In this document: piece by piece, positions 45,382-53,048 of the stretch
How positions within the stretch are numbered: the first letter of the stretch is position 1
Layout of the letters: every line of letters starts with the position of its first letter
Assembly (NCBI RefSeq): GCF_014649775.1
Contig: NZ_BMTR01000008.1
Span: 1-64,000, forward strand
Reading direction: 5' to 3'
Source: Streptomyces longisporoflavus
Lineage (GTDB): Bacteria > Actinomycetota > Actinomycetes > Streptomycetales > Streptomycetaceae
Length of the DNA stretch: 64,000 bases
Made by a program: the position numbers and the translations under genes
The notes under the pieces: model-generated
What the model saw: the letters and a program-made list of their open reading frames with translations, nothing else
Database searches by the model: none
Told to the model about the DNA's origin: nothing

Positions 45382-46959
45382 ATGTTGAGTACATCGCATG
45401 TTCCACCGGCCACACACGTTCCGCCGGTCACGTCGTCGCCCGGTGGCGCCCGTGAACTGGCCAACTGGCTCATTCCCGACTGGGAGTTGCTGCCGGAATC
45501 AATTGAAGCCGTAACAGCACTTCCCTCGTTCGCGAGCAAGTTACGTGAATGCGAACGGGTCTGCCTGGCGCCGTACAGCGAGGTGTCGTACGAGGTCCAG
45601 GAAGCCGTCGTACTGCGCCGTCTGCAGCAGATGGTGAACACGGTGATGCTCAATCCGCTGTGGCGCGACCGCCTGCGCGACGCGGGGACCGTGCGCGCCC
45701 CCGAGACGTACGACGCGTGGCAGCGGATCCCGCTCTCCGACAAGGACACCCAGCGCGACTTCTTCATGGAGTCACGGCCCGGCATGGTGGTGCCCCTCAC
45801 CCGCGGCGAGTTCGAGATCGTGGCCAGCGGCGGCACCAGCGGCGGGCGCCCGCTCGAAGTCGTTTACTCCCTGCGGGAGTTGAAGGACACGTACGAGATC
45901 GCGGGCCGTTTCATGGGCGCCTATCAGCTCGCCGGACACCTCGCGGGCGCCGACCCCAAGTGGCTGTTCACCACGCTGGCCGACTACCAGATGTGGAGCA
46001 GCGGCACGATGGTGGGCGGCGTGCTGCAACACGTGCCCGGCGTCAACTACGTCGGCGCGGGACCCGTCACGGCCCCGGTCCTCGAGCACATGTTCTCCTA
46101 CAAGGGCCCCAAGGCCCTGATGGGCATCTCCGCGGGCATCGGCATCCTGAGCGAGCTCGGTGCGGGCATGCGCAAGGAGTCCAGGGAGAGCTTCCGTGTC
46201 GCCCTGTACGGCAGCGGGGTGCTCTCGCAGCGCAAGCGGGTGGAGCTGCGGGCGCTGTATCCGAACCTGTCGATCCTCAGCTACTTCGCCGCCACCCAGG
46301 CGGAGACCATCGGGCTGCAACTCGACCACGCGTCGCCCTACCTGTCGGCGGTGCCGGGACTGCACTTCATCGAGATCGTCGACGAGAACGGGCGCTGGGT
46401 CCCCGAGGGCGAGGAGGGTGAACTGGTCGTCACCCGCCTGCACGCCCACGAGGCGCCGCTGCTCCGCCTCAAGCTCGGCGACCGCATGATCCGACGGCCG
46501 CGGACCGAGGGCCCCGGCCTGAAGACCCAGCAGTTCGAGTTCGCGGGCCGCACCGGCGACGTGCTCCACATCAACGACAGCCAGTACTCGGCCGCCCGCG
46601 CCTACGACGCCGTGCGCGACGAGCTGAAGGCCGCCGAGGCGGTTGACCTGGACGCCGTGGCGCACGACGTCCAATTCGTGAACCACCGCGAGAGCAGGAC
46701 GATCACGCTGTTCGCCTCGGTCGACGACGTGCTCGGCATCTCCTACCGGACGGACACGGCCCTCGGCCCCTACGGCGTGCAGCAGGTGTTCGTGAACGCC
46801 CTGCCGCGGTCCCTCTCGCTGTTCAACCACGGGGAGGCGAACCCCGCCTCGATCGAGAGGACCGGTTACAGCTTCCAGCTCAAGTTCGTGCCCCGCCTCT
46901 CGGCCGAGATCGAGCGGACGGCCGTCGGCAAGGTCCCGCTGGTGCGGGACCGGGGTTAG
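45382..46959 (+). CDS. PaaK/F390-synthetase-like AMP-forming ligase with a TTA codon
   Basis: A 525-residue protein of the phenylacetate-CoA ligase-like branch. The N-terminal part has MVNTVMLNPLWRDRL and WQRIPLSDKDTQRDFF; the nucleotide loop is IVASGGTSGGRPLEVVYS; later LSYFAATQAETIGLQLDHA, GELVVTRLHAHEAPLLRLKLGDRM and FAGRTGDVLHINDSQYSA match the family. It would adenylate a carboxylate, perhaps then joining it to CoA or an amine. Codon 54 (45541) is TTA, which in Streptomyces needs the bldA tRNA, so full-length protein is expected mainly late in development. ATG follows GAGGGGA, 9 bp after the decarboxylase stop. Confidence 0.85.
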   Translation: MLSTSHVPPATHVPPVTSSPGGARELANWLIPDWELLPESIEAVTALPSFASKLRECERVCLAPYSEVSYEVQEAVVLRRLQQMVNTVMLNPLWRDRLRDAGTVRAPETYDAWQRIPLSDKDTQRDFFMESRPGMVVPLTRGEFEIVASGGTSGGRPLEVVYSLRELKDTYEIAGRFMGAYQLAGHLAGADPKWLFTTLADYQMWSSGTMVGGVLQHVPGVNYVGAGPVTAPVLEHMFSYKGPKALMGISAGIGILSELGAGMRKESRESFRVALYGSGVLSQRKRVELRALYPNLSILSYFAATQAETIGLQLDHASPYLSAVPGLHFIEIVDENGRWVPEGEEGELVVTRLHAHEAPLLRLKLGDRMIRRPRTEGPGLKTQQFEFAGRTGDVLHINDSQYSAARAYDAVRDELKAAEAVDLDAVAHDVQFVNHRESRTITLFASVDDVLGISYRTDTALGPYGVQQVFVNALPRSLSLFNHGEANPASIERTGYSFQLKFVPRLSAEIERTAVGKVPLVRDRG

Positions 46960-46979
46960 CACCTACAGGAGGAGTGAGG

Positions 46980-47498
46980 ATGAAGCCGCAAGTCAACATC
47001 ATCGCGGTCGTCGACGTCATCGGAGCGCTCTCGGGCAGCACCCTGCTCGACGGCAATCTCTGCATGATGGACGACGGCGAGCACAGCAGCGCCCATCAGG
47101 GGACGCCGGACCTGTGCACCGTGGTCCAGCCGGGACAGGTCGTCTCGTGGACCGCCCTGGCCGTGGACCTCCAGACGCCGGTCGAGATCAAGAACATCTC
47201 GTTCGTGCCCGCGGACGACCGCCACGCATCGGGCCAGGGCCAGGGCCAGGCACAGGGCCGGCCGCACGGCCAGGGGCAGAGCCAGCCGCACGGGCAGGCG
47301 CAGGGCTACTCCAACGGACACGCGCAAGGCGAGCACTCCGAGGGCGACAAGCTCGACCTCGACGTGTGGACCGGCGTGGTGCCGGGCTGGCTTCAGCCCG
47401 GCGTGGCCTACCAGTACCGCCTGGAACTCCAGATGTACGAGGGCGAGAACAGCGTCATGCACATCGACACCCCCGCGTTGATGTGCCGGCAGCACTGA
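46980..47498 (+). CDS. PixA/AidA-family protein 1, with a Gln/Gly/His-rich insert
   Basis: A 172-residue protein of the PixA/AidA (inclusion-body protein) type. The N-terminal strand pattern is VNIIAVVDVIGALSGSTLLDGNLCMMDD, then HQGTPDLCTVVQPGQVVSWTALAVDLQTPVEIKNISF, and near the end VWTGVVPGWLQPGVAYQYRLELQMYEG. Between them (about 83-122) lies a low-complexity GQGQGQAQGRPHGQ-type stretch coded by short DNA repeats. No signal peptide. Known relatives are the Photorhabdus/Xenorhabdus inclusion protein PixA and quorum-regulated AidA; biochemical function is not known. ATG 46980 is preferred to GTG 46974 because AGGAGG then stands at seven bases. Family assignment rests on pattern recognition only. 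Confidence 0.72.
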   Translation: MKPQVNIIAVVDVIGALSGSTLLDGNLCMMDDGEHSSAHQGTPDLCTVVQPGQVVSWTALAVDLQTPVEIKNISFVPADDRHASGQGQGQAQGRPHGQGQSQPHGQAQGYSNGHAQGEHSEGDKLDLDVWTGVVPGWLQPGVAYQYRLELQMYEGENSVMHIDTPALMCRQH

Positions 47499-47555
47499 CG
47501 GCCGGAGCGCGACGACAAGGGCCGGGAATCAAGTAGCGGCGACGAAGGCGGAAAC

Positions 47556-48371
47556 ATGCCCCAACAATTGGCGATCATCGTGCTCGTGGACGTCGGCAGT
47601 GCGCTGGAGTCCGAGTCACTCGAAGGCAACACCTACCTGTTCGACAACATGAAACTGCAGGGCTCCACCGGCCAGGGAACCGGCGAGCTCGTGACCGCGA
47701 TCAACGGCTCCTACTGGCGGGACGGTTCGCAGGCCAGCGAGCAGGTGCTCAACTGGCTGCCGTACAGCCTGGGTTCCATCCCGCCGACCGTGCCCCGCGG
47801 CTATGAGGCCGACCGGGCGCGGCAGAGCGACGAGCAGGCCCTTGCCGCGCTCCAGGACCTCGCGAGCAAGTCCTCGGTCCCCGGCACCGACCAGTCCGAG
47901 CAGCTGAGCCAGGTCCGCAAGACCGTCGGTGCCCGCGTCAAGACCACGCGGCGCACGAGCGGCCGGCTGTCCGGGCAGAAGATCCTGGACGTCACCGGCA
48001 AGGTCGTCACCGAGGACAACACGGCGGCGTACACCTACCCCGCCCCCGTCATCACCGACATCTACGGCGAGGCCGTCGACTCGAAGATCATGTATCCGGC
48101 GGAGTACGGCTCCCCGGACCTGGTCACCGACGGCTGGTACTGGTCCGCGACGGTCGACACCTCGCGGCCCGGCACGTACTCGTACGTGATGCGTATCCAG
48201 CTGCACAAGCTGGTGGGGCTCAACGGCGAGCTGCGGTGGGAGGCGGTCAACCTGACCTGTCCCTCGGCCCTCAAGATCACGTCGGAGCCCCGGCGGAACG
48301 CCTTCACCAAGGCGGGCATGGGCATGCTGCCCATTCCTCCGGGAGCGGGGACACGGCCGGGCACCCCCTGA
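47556..48371 (+). CDS. PixA/AidA-family protein 2, enlarged
   Basis: A 271-residue relative of the three neighbouring small proteins. The core pieces are LAIIVLVDVGSALESESLEGNTYLFDN, GSTGQGTGELVTAINGSYWRDGSQASEQVLNWLPYSL and, far downstream, DGWYWSATVDTSRPGTYSYVMRIQLHKL. About 100 extra residues (roughly 85-190), including a predicted helical, charged segment (RARQSDEQALAALQDLASKS) and a strand-rich part (TAAYTYPAPVITDIYGE), are inserted between the two halves of the domain. The tail is Pro/Gly-rich. No signal peptide. ATG is preceded by GAAGGCGGA, 57 bp after the previous gene. Confidence 0.7.
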   Translation: MPQQLAIIVLVDVGSALESESLEGNTYLFDNMKLQGSTGQGTGELVTAINGSYWRDGSQASEQVLNWLPYSLGSIPPTVPRGYEADRARQSDEQALAALQDLASKSSVPGTDQSEQLSQVRKTVGARVKTTRRTSGRLSGQKILDVTGKVVTEDNTAAYTYPAPVITDIYGEAVDSKIMYPAEYGSPDLVTDGWYWSATVDTSRPGTYSYVMRIQLHKLVGLNGELRWEAVNLTCPSALKITSEPRRNAFTKAGMGMLPIPPGAGTRPGTP

Positions 48372-48404
48372 TCCCGCACGGACTTCAGCCAGAAGGAGGA
48401 GCAG

Positions 48405-48845
48405 ATGACCACCACCACGACCACGCCCAGGCGGCGCGAGAACAACACCGGGCGGCGGCCCGTCTCGATCACCGCCGTAGTGGACTGTGTGGGCGCCCTG
48501 GCAGCGGGCAACATGCAGGGCCACCTGTACATGTACGACACCAACAAGTCCGCGGGATCCACCGGCTTCGGCACCGAGGAGTTGCAGACGCGCGCCCGGA
48601 AGGGCGACCAGCTTCTGTGGAACGCCCTCGCGCTGGAGTGCGAGGCGTACGTCGCCATCGACGGCATCGAGATCGACAGCTCCATCTGCGTGCCGGAGCG
48701 CAAGGTCTATCCCGGCACCGACGTCGCCTACTGGATCGGGACGGTCAAGAAGGACGTCGCGAACGTCACGTACCGGATGAAGTTCAAGCTCGGCACGAGG
48801 GACGAACCGATCGCCACCACCCTGTCGTCGTCCCTCGTCGGCTAG
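48405..48845 (+). CDS. PixA/AidA-family protein 3
   Basis: A 146-residue protein, the most compact of the four paralogues and the closest to the family core: VSITAVVDCVGALAAGNMQGHLYMYDTNKSAGSTGFGTEELQTRARKGDQLLWNALALECEAYVAIDGIEI, a CVPERKVYPGTDVAYWIGTV block and YRMKFKL. The Thr/Arg-rich N-terminal 15 residues are extra. ATG is preceded by AAGGAGGAG at good spacing and lies 33 bp after the previous stop. A beta-sandwich fold is expected from the alternating hydrophobic pattern. Cytoplasmic by absence of any signal sequence. Confidence 0.75.
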   Translation: MTTTTTTPRRRENNTGRRPVSITAVVDCVGALAAGNMQGHLYMYDTNKSAGSTGFGTEELQTRARKGDQLLWNALALECEAYVAIDGIEIDSSICVPERKVYPGTDVAYWIGTVKKDVANVTYRMKFKLGTRDEPIATTLSSSLVG

Positions 48846-48879
48846 GGCCGGACATGACGGCGTACGCGAAGGAGGAGCA

Positions 48880-49446
48880 TTGACCAGCAGCGTGCAGGAG
48901 AAGTCGAGCGGCAGCGTGCACCACAAGCAGAACCCCGGGCAGCTGAACTCGGTCCAGCTGAACATCGTGACGCTCATCAACATGGAGCGAGCGGTGGAGA
49001 CGGGCTCCCTGAGCGACTCGATGTACATGATGGACAACAGCATCGGCGGCAAGGGACAGGGCACGTCGTCCCTGGAGACGGTCTGCAAGCAGGGCCAGGT
49101 CCTGAACTGGATCGTGCGCCCGCTCGACATGGAGAAGCGCCCGGACGGCACTTGGCCCCCCATGCCGAAGATCAACAACATCACCTTCCTCGACACCGAA
49201 CTGGGTGACGAGGAGGACGTGGCCGAACGGAAGATCTTCACCGAGCTGAAGATCTACGGCATGCCGGACCGCATGCGGGACCCCTTCACGCCGGTCTACT
49301 ACTACTGGGCCGGCACGGTCCTGAGCACCGCCAAGCCGGGCGTGCACAGGTACCGGCTCGTGATGGAGCTCGAACAGGACCGCAAGAAGGAGAAGCTCTA
49401 CCTGAACACGGCGATCCACCCGTCGATCAGGATTCTCGGGGTCTGA
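48880..49446 (+). CDS. PixA/AidA-family protein 4
   Basis: A 188-residue paralogue: LNIVTLINMERAVETGSLSDSMYMMDNSIGGKGQGTSSLETVCKQGQVLNWIVRPLDM, then IKNITFLDTELGDEED-like strand (INNITFLDTELGD), YYYWAGTVLSTAKPGVHRYRLVMELEQ and a final LNTAIHPSIRILGV. The charged region 95-125 replaces the inserts seen in the others. The start is TTG 48880, eleven bases after the AAGGAGG core begins. That TTG overlaps the stop of a nine-codon frame (48854-48883, MTAYAKEEH), which may couple translation to the gene before. No signal peptide. Confidence 0.7.
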   Translation: MTSSVQEKSSGSVHHKQNPGQLNSVQLNIVTLINMERAVETGSLSDSMYMMDNSIGGKGQGTSSLETVCKQGQVLNWIVRPLDMEKRPDGTWPPMPKINNITFLDTELGDEEDVAERKIFTELKIYGMPDRMRDPFTPVYYYWAGTVLSTAKPGVHRYRLVMELEQDRKKEKLYLNTAIHPSIRILGV

Positions 49447-49454
49447 CGACCGCG

Positions 49455-49487
49455 TGACCGCCAGGCCGGATATGGGCCTGGCGGTCA
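49455..49487 (+). terminator. Perfect 13-bp hairpin between the PixA-like genes and the kinase gene
   Basis: TGACCGCCAGGCC (49455-49467) pairs exactly with 49475-49487 around a seven-base loop. No T tract follows. It probably terminates part of the transcription or protects the upstream mRNA end, lowering kinase expression relative to the small proteins. Confidence 0.75.
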
Positions 49488-49539
49488 TGTCGTGTCGGGC
49501 GTAGAGAGGAAGGTTCACCCAGGGCCCAGGGAGGCCGTC

Positions 49540-51282
49540 GTGGACAGGACCATCGGCAAGGGCACATTTCGGGACGCGTTCAAGAACCAGGTCATCGCGC
49601 TCTCCGCGCTCCCCTCGGGCACGGGTCGGCTGCTCGCCGAGCGGGCCAACGCGACAGCGGGACCCGCCGATGCCGCGCTGCGGACGAAAGCCGAGTTCAG
49701 CGCGTTGTACGACCTGCTGCTCACCGAGCAGGGCGACACCTCGGGGGACGGCAGCCTGGTCCTTCTCGACGCGCAGGGGCAGCTCACCCCGATCGGGCGG
49801 ATCGTGGACGACTATCTCAACTCGGCAGAGAACAAAGCGGAGTTCTTCGCTCAGGACATGTATCAGGTCAAGGTCACCGGCTGGCCGCCCGGCGTCCTGA
49901 CGGCCGACGAGGTGATGCAAGCTCCGCAAGGTGCCCGCCTCACCCTGGCCAGGAGCAGCAACCCGGAGGTCTTCCTGCTCGCGACGCCGTCGTTCTCGAT
50001 GGTCAACAGCGGCAACCTGACGGCTCACGCGCCCAAGCGCTCCTGGAAGATCGACTTCGAGGTCGGCGAGAGCGAGGACCGGCTCTACGGCATGGAGCGG
50101 GTCAATCTCAAGGCGATGTACAACGACCCGTCGCAGATGCGCGAGGCCGTCGCCTGGCGGCTCCTGGAACGTGCGGGCATCCCGGCGGCGCAGCACACGT
50201 ACGCGACGTTCTCGATCAACGACCGCTACATGGGACTCTTCTCGGTCATCGAGCAAGTCGACAAGAAGTTCCTCAAGGACCACTTCGGCAAGAACTCCGA
50301 GGGCAACCTCTACAAGGCGTACTGCGGCGACATCGGCTGCGCGACCCTGGAGCACCGCCCCGGCCGGGACGGCGCCGACAGCGGCCGGCAGTACTTCACC
50401 GCGGGCAGCCGGGAGGACGACCGCACGTACCGTCTGAAGACGAACGAGGACGTGCCGGCCACCGCAACGTACGACGACCTCGCCGCTCTCGTCCGCACCG
50501 TCAACGGAGTCCAACTGGGCAATGGCGAGGCCAAGTTCAGCACGGACGCCTTCCGGGACTCGGTCGAGCAGATCCTGAACGTACCGGCGTTCCTGCGCTG
50601 GGCGGGCGCCAACGTCCTGCTCGGCAGCTGGGACAACTACTTCGCCACGCCGTCGAACTACTACCTCTACAACTCCGGCCGGCTCGGCGACCCTTCGGGC
50701 TTCATGGACCGCCCGTACTTCACGTTCGTCCCCTGGGACTACGACAACAGCTCGGGCATCGACTTCTTCCAGACGCAGTGGCAGTACACCGACCTGCTCG
50801 ACTGGCCCGCGATGACCCGCGACTACTGCCGGATCACGCACGCCCCGCACGAGGTCTCGCGCCTGCCGCTGTTCACGAACCTGCTGCGGCACCACGACTT
50901 CTGCCAGTACTACCTCGACCACCTCGAGTATCTCCTCGACACGGAGTTCGGGCCCGAGAGCGTCGCCGCGCTGCTCGGCACGGAGGACTCCGGGCGGACC
51001 GACGGCCTGTGGCAGCTCATCTCGTCCGCCGCGTACGGCGAGTCCACGAGCCCGCACGGACAGCCCTTCACGGGGCGGCAGTTCACCAACGACGAGGTGT
51101 ACCGCGCCGCGTACCGCCAGTGGGAGCTGAGCCGCGGCTCGCAGTTCACGTACGGGATCTTCCACTACACACGCATGCGCTACGACCACGCACGCCGACA
51201 GCTTGCCGAACTGCGCAAGACCTATCCCAACGGAGCCAGCGGGGCCACGTTCCCCGGCGCGATGGAGGTACTGCCCTCATGA
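49540..51282 (+). CDS. CotH-type protein kinase
   Basis: A 580-residue CotH-family protein; Bacillus CotH is an atypical kinase that phosphorylates spore-coat proteins. Family marks: HAPKRSWKIDFEVGESEDRLYGMERVNLKAMYNDPSQMREAVAWRLLERAGI, the ATYATFSINDRYMGLFSVIEQVDKKFL block, NVLLGSWDNYFATPSNYYLYN and FTFVPWDYDNSSG, where the lysine and the Asp residues of SWDN and PWDYD correspond to the catalytic and metal-binding positions. No signal peptide. GTG 49540 follows GGGAGG; GTG 49492 is a weaker alternative. It follows the four PixA-like genes and overlaps the next gene by ATGA. Its substrates may be the neighbouring small proteins; this is inference. Confidence 0.87.
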   Translation: MDRTIGKGTFRDAFKNQVIALSALPSGTGRLLAERANATAGPADAALRTKAEFSALYDLLLTEQGDTSGDGSLVLLDAQGQLTPIGRIVDDYLNSAENKAEFFAQDMYQVKVTGWPPGVLTADEVMQAPQGARLTLARSSNPEVFLLATPSFSMVNSGNLTAHAPKRSWKIDFEVGESEDRLYGMERVNLKAMYNDPSQMREAVAWRLLERAGIPAAQHTYATFSINDRYMGLFSVIEQVDKKFLKDHFGKNSEGNLYKAYCGDIGCATLEHRPGRDGADSGRQYFTAGSREDDRTYRLKTNEDVPATATYDDLAALVRTVNGVQLGNGEAKFSTDAFRDSVEQILNVPAFLRWAGANVLLGSWDNYFATPSNYYLYNSGRLGDPSGFMDRPYFTFVPWDYDNSSGIDFFQTQWQYTDLLDWPAMTRDYCRITHAPHEVSRLPLFTNLLRHHDFCQYYLDHLEYLLDTEFGPESVAALLGTEDSGRTDGLWQLISSAAYGESTSPHGQPFTGRQFTNDEVYRAAYRQWELSRGSQFTYGIFHYTRMRYDHARRQLAELRKTYPNGASGATFPGAMEVLPS

Positions 51283-52235
51283 CCGCGACCAAGAAGCAGG
51301 CGAAGGCCAAGGCGAAGCCCGACCCCAAGGCCGAGAAGGCGCGTGAGCTGCGCCTGGTCAAGGAGGCGAAGATCCAGGACCTGATCGGCGACAGTGCGGG
51401 CACCCGCCTGGAGGCGAGCGGTGTCCTCTACCGCGACGGCGCCTTCCTGATCGTCTGCGACAACCTGCCCTCCCTGATCCGGGTCAGCAGCGAGCTGTCG
51501 CCCAAGGCTCCGGAGAACGGGGTCATCAACGCCGACTGGACGAAGAAGAAGCCCGGTTCGGCCGCGACCGTGGGGTACGAGGACATCGCCCACGACGAGC
51601 GGCGCGATCGCTACTACACGCTGAGCGAGGCCGAGCCGGTCAAGCCCAAGGGCTTTCGCGCAAGCGTGCGGGAGTACGACGCGAAGCTGCGCCCGGTGGG
51701 ACCGGCCGTGCATCTCGACTTCGACCTGGCGGACGCCAACAAGGGCATGGAAGGCCTGGAGTGGGTCGAGCGCTCCGGCACGGGCTACCTCCTCGCCCTG
51801 TGCGAGGGCAACCGGTGCGCGGGCGGCAAGAAGGGCAGGACACCGGGCGGCGGGCGCATCCAGGTCTTCCGGCGCGGCGGCAAGCGCTGGATCAACACGG
51901 CCACGATCCGGCTTCCCGAGTCACTGCCCTTCGAGGACTACGCCGGCGTGTCCGTGCGCGACGGACGCATCGCCGTCCTGTCGCAGGCCTCGTCCGCGCT
52001 CTGGGTGGGCCGCATCGACACCAAGAAGTGGCAGGTCGACGAGGGCATGGTGCACCGGCTGCCCACCGACGCCAAGGCCCGTGCGATGTACGGCAATCCG
52101 GAGGGCGTGTCCTGGGTCTCGTCCGACTACGTGGTGATCGTGTCCGACCGTGCGAAGAAGGGCGCGGCGAACGCGCGGTTCAAGGAGAAGGACCAGTCGG
52201 TCCACCTGTTCCTGATCCCGGGCAACAACCGCTGA
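51279..52235 (+). CDS. Probable beta-propeller protein of unknown function
   Basis: A 318-residue protein. A Lys/Ala-rich helical N-terminus (KKQAKAKAKPDPKAEKARELRL) is followed by repeating four-strand units (ASGVLYRDGAFLIVCDNLPSLIRV, YEDIAHDERRDRYYTLSEAE, GMEGLEWVERSGTGYLLALCEGN, FEDYAGVSVRDGRIAVLSQASSALWVG, NPEGVSWVSSDYVVIVSDRA), a pattern typical of beta-propellers such as SdiA-regulated or phytase/esterase-like families. No signal peptide and no catalytic motif is recognised. The ATG overlaps the kinase stop, so the two are translationally coupled and probably act together. The fold call is inference. Confidence 0.65.
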   Translation: MTATKKQAKAKAKPDPKAEKARELRLVKEAKIQDLIGDSAGTRLEASGVLYRDGAFLIVCDNLPSLIRVSSELSPKAPENGVINADWTKKKPGSAATVGYEDIAHDERRDRYYTLSEAEPVKPKGFRASVREYDAKLRPVGPAVHLDFDLADANKGMEGLEWVERSGTGYLLALCEGNRCAGGKKGRTPGGGRIQVFRRGGKRWINTATIRLPESLPFEDYAGVSVRDGRIAVLSQASSALWVGRIDTKKWQVDEGMVHRLPTDAKARAMYGNPEGVSWVSSDYVVIVSDRAKKGAANARFKEKDQSVHLFLIPGNNR

Positions 52236-52266
52236 GCCGCCGTGCGCCGGACTCTCGCGGGCGGGG

Positions 52267-52971
52267 CTAAGGCGCGCCGGGCCGGTCGGCCGCCCACAGG
52301 CCGCGTACGTGGCCGAGGTGGCGGGTCATCACGGCGCGCACGGCGTCCTCGTCGCGGGCGAGCAGCGCGTCGAGGATCTCCAGGTGCTCCTCGGCCGAGG
52401 CTTCGAGCCGGCCCGCGTCGACCAGTGCCTGGAGCCCGTACAGGCGCGAACGCTTGCGCAGGTCGCCGACCACTTCGACCAGGTGGTCGTTGCCTTGAAG
52501 CGCGAGCAGACCGAGGTGGAAGCGGATGTCGGCCTCGACGTACGCGATGAGGTCGCCGTCCGCCGCCGCGGTCACGATCGCCCGCGCGGCCGGGCGCAGT
52601 GCTTCGAGCGCGGCGGGGTCCGCCGACGTGGCGAGCTCCGCCGTGGTGGGGATCTCGATCAGTGCGCGGATGTGCTTGTACTCGTCGAGCTGCTTTTCGG
52701 AGACAGCGGTGACCCGGAAGCCCTTGTTCGGCACCGTGTCGACGAGGCCCTCCTTGGCGAGGTCGAGCATGGCCTCGCGCACCGGGGTGGCGGAGACGCC
52801 GAAGCGCACCGCGAGGGTGGGCGCGGAGTAGACCTCGCCCGGGCGCAGCTCGCCCGCGATGAGGGCGGCCCGGAGCGCGTCCGCGACCCGCTCGCGGTAG
52901 CTGCTGCGGGTGCCGCCCAGGCTCGGCAGGGCGGGGGCTGCGGACGGAGCGCGGTTGCGCTGGGCGGCCAT
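52267..52971 (-). CDS. GntR-family (FCD) transcriptional regulator of hydroxyproline use
   Basis: A 234-residue regulator. N-terminal winged helix (RVADALRAALIAGELRPGEVYSAPTLAVRFGVSATPVREAMLDLAKEGLVDTVPNKGFRV) and an all-helical FCD ligand domain with the metal-binding histidine pattern (DIRFHLGLLAL, EEHLEILDALLARDED, MTRHLGHV). ATG 52971 has AAGGAGG upstream at a slightly long spacing. It lies 77 bp downstream of the epimerase gene on the same strand and most likely controls the hydroxyproline genes around it. Convergent with the propeller gene. Confidence 0.88.
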   Translation of the reverse strand: MAAQRNRAPSAAPALPSLGGTRSSYRERVADALRAALIAGELRPGEVYSAPTLAVRFGVSATPVREAMLDLAKEGLVDTVPNKGFRVTAVSEKQLDEYKHIRALIEIPTTAELATSADPAALEALRPAARAIVTAAADGDLIAYVEADIRFHLGLLALQGNDHLVEVVGDLRKRSRLYGLQALVDAGRLEASAEEHLEILDALLARDEDAVRAVMTRHLGHVRGLWAADRPGAP

Positions 52972-53048
52972 GGGGGCGGTCCTCCTTGGTGCAATGTCAC
53001 GTGCCGTGAGTATCCCGGGCCCGCGGTGCTCCGCGGACCCTCGCCGCT

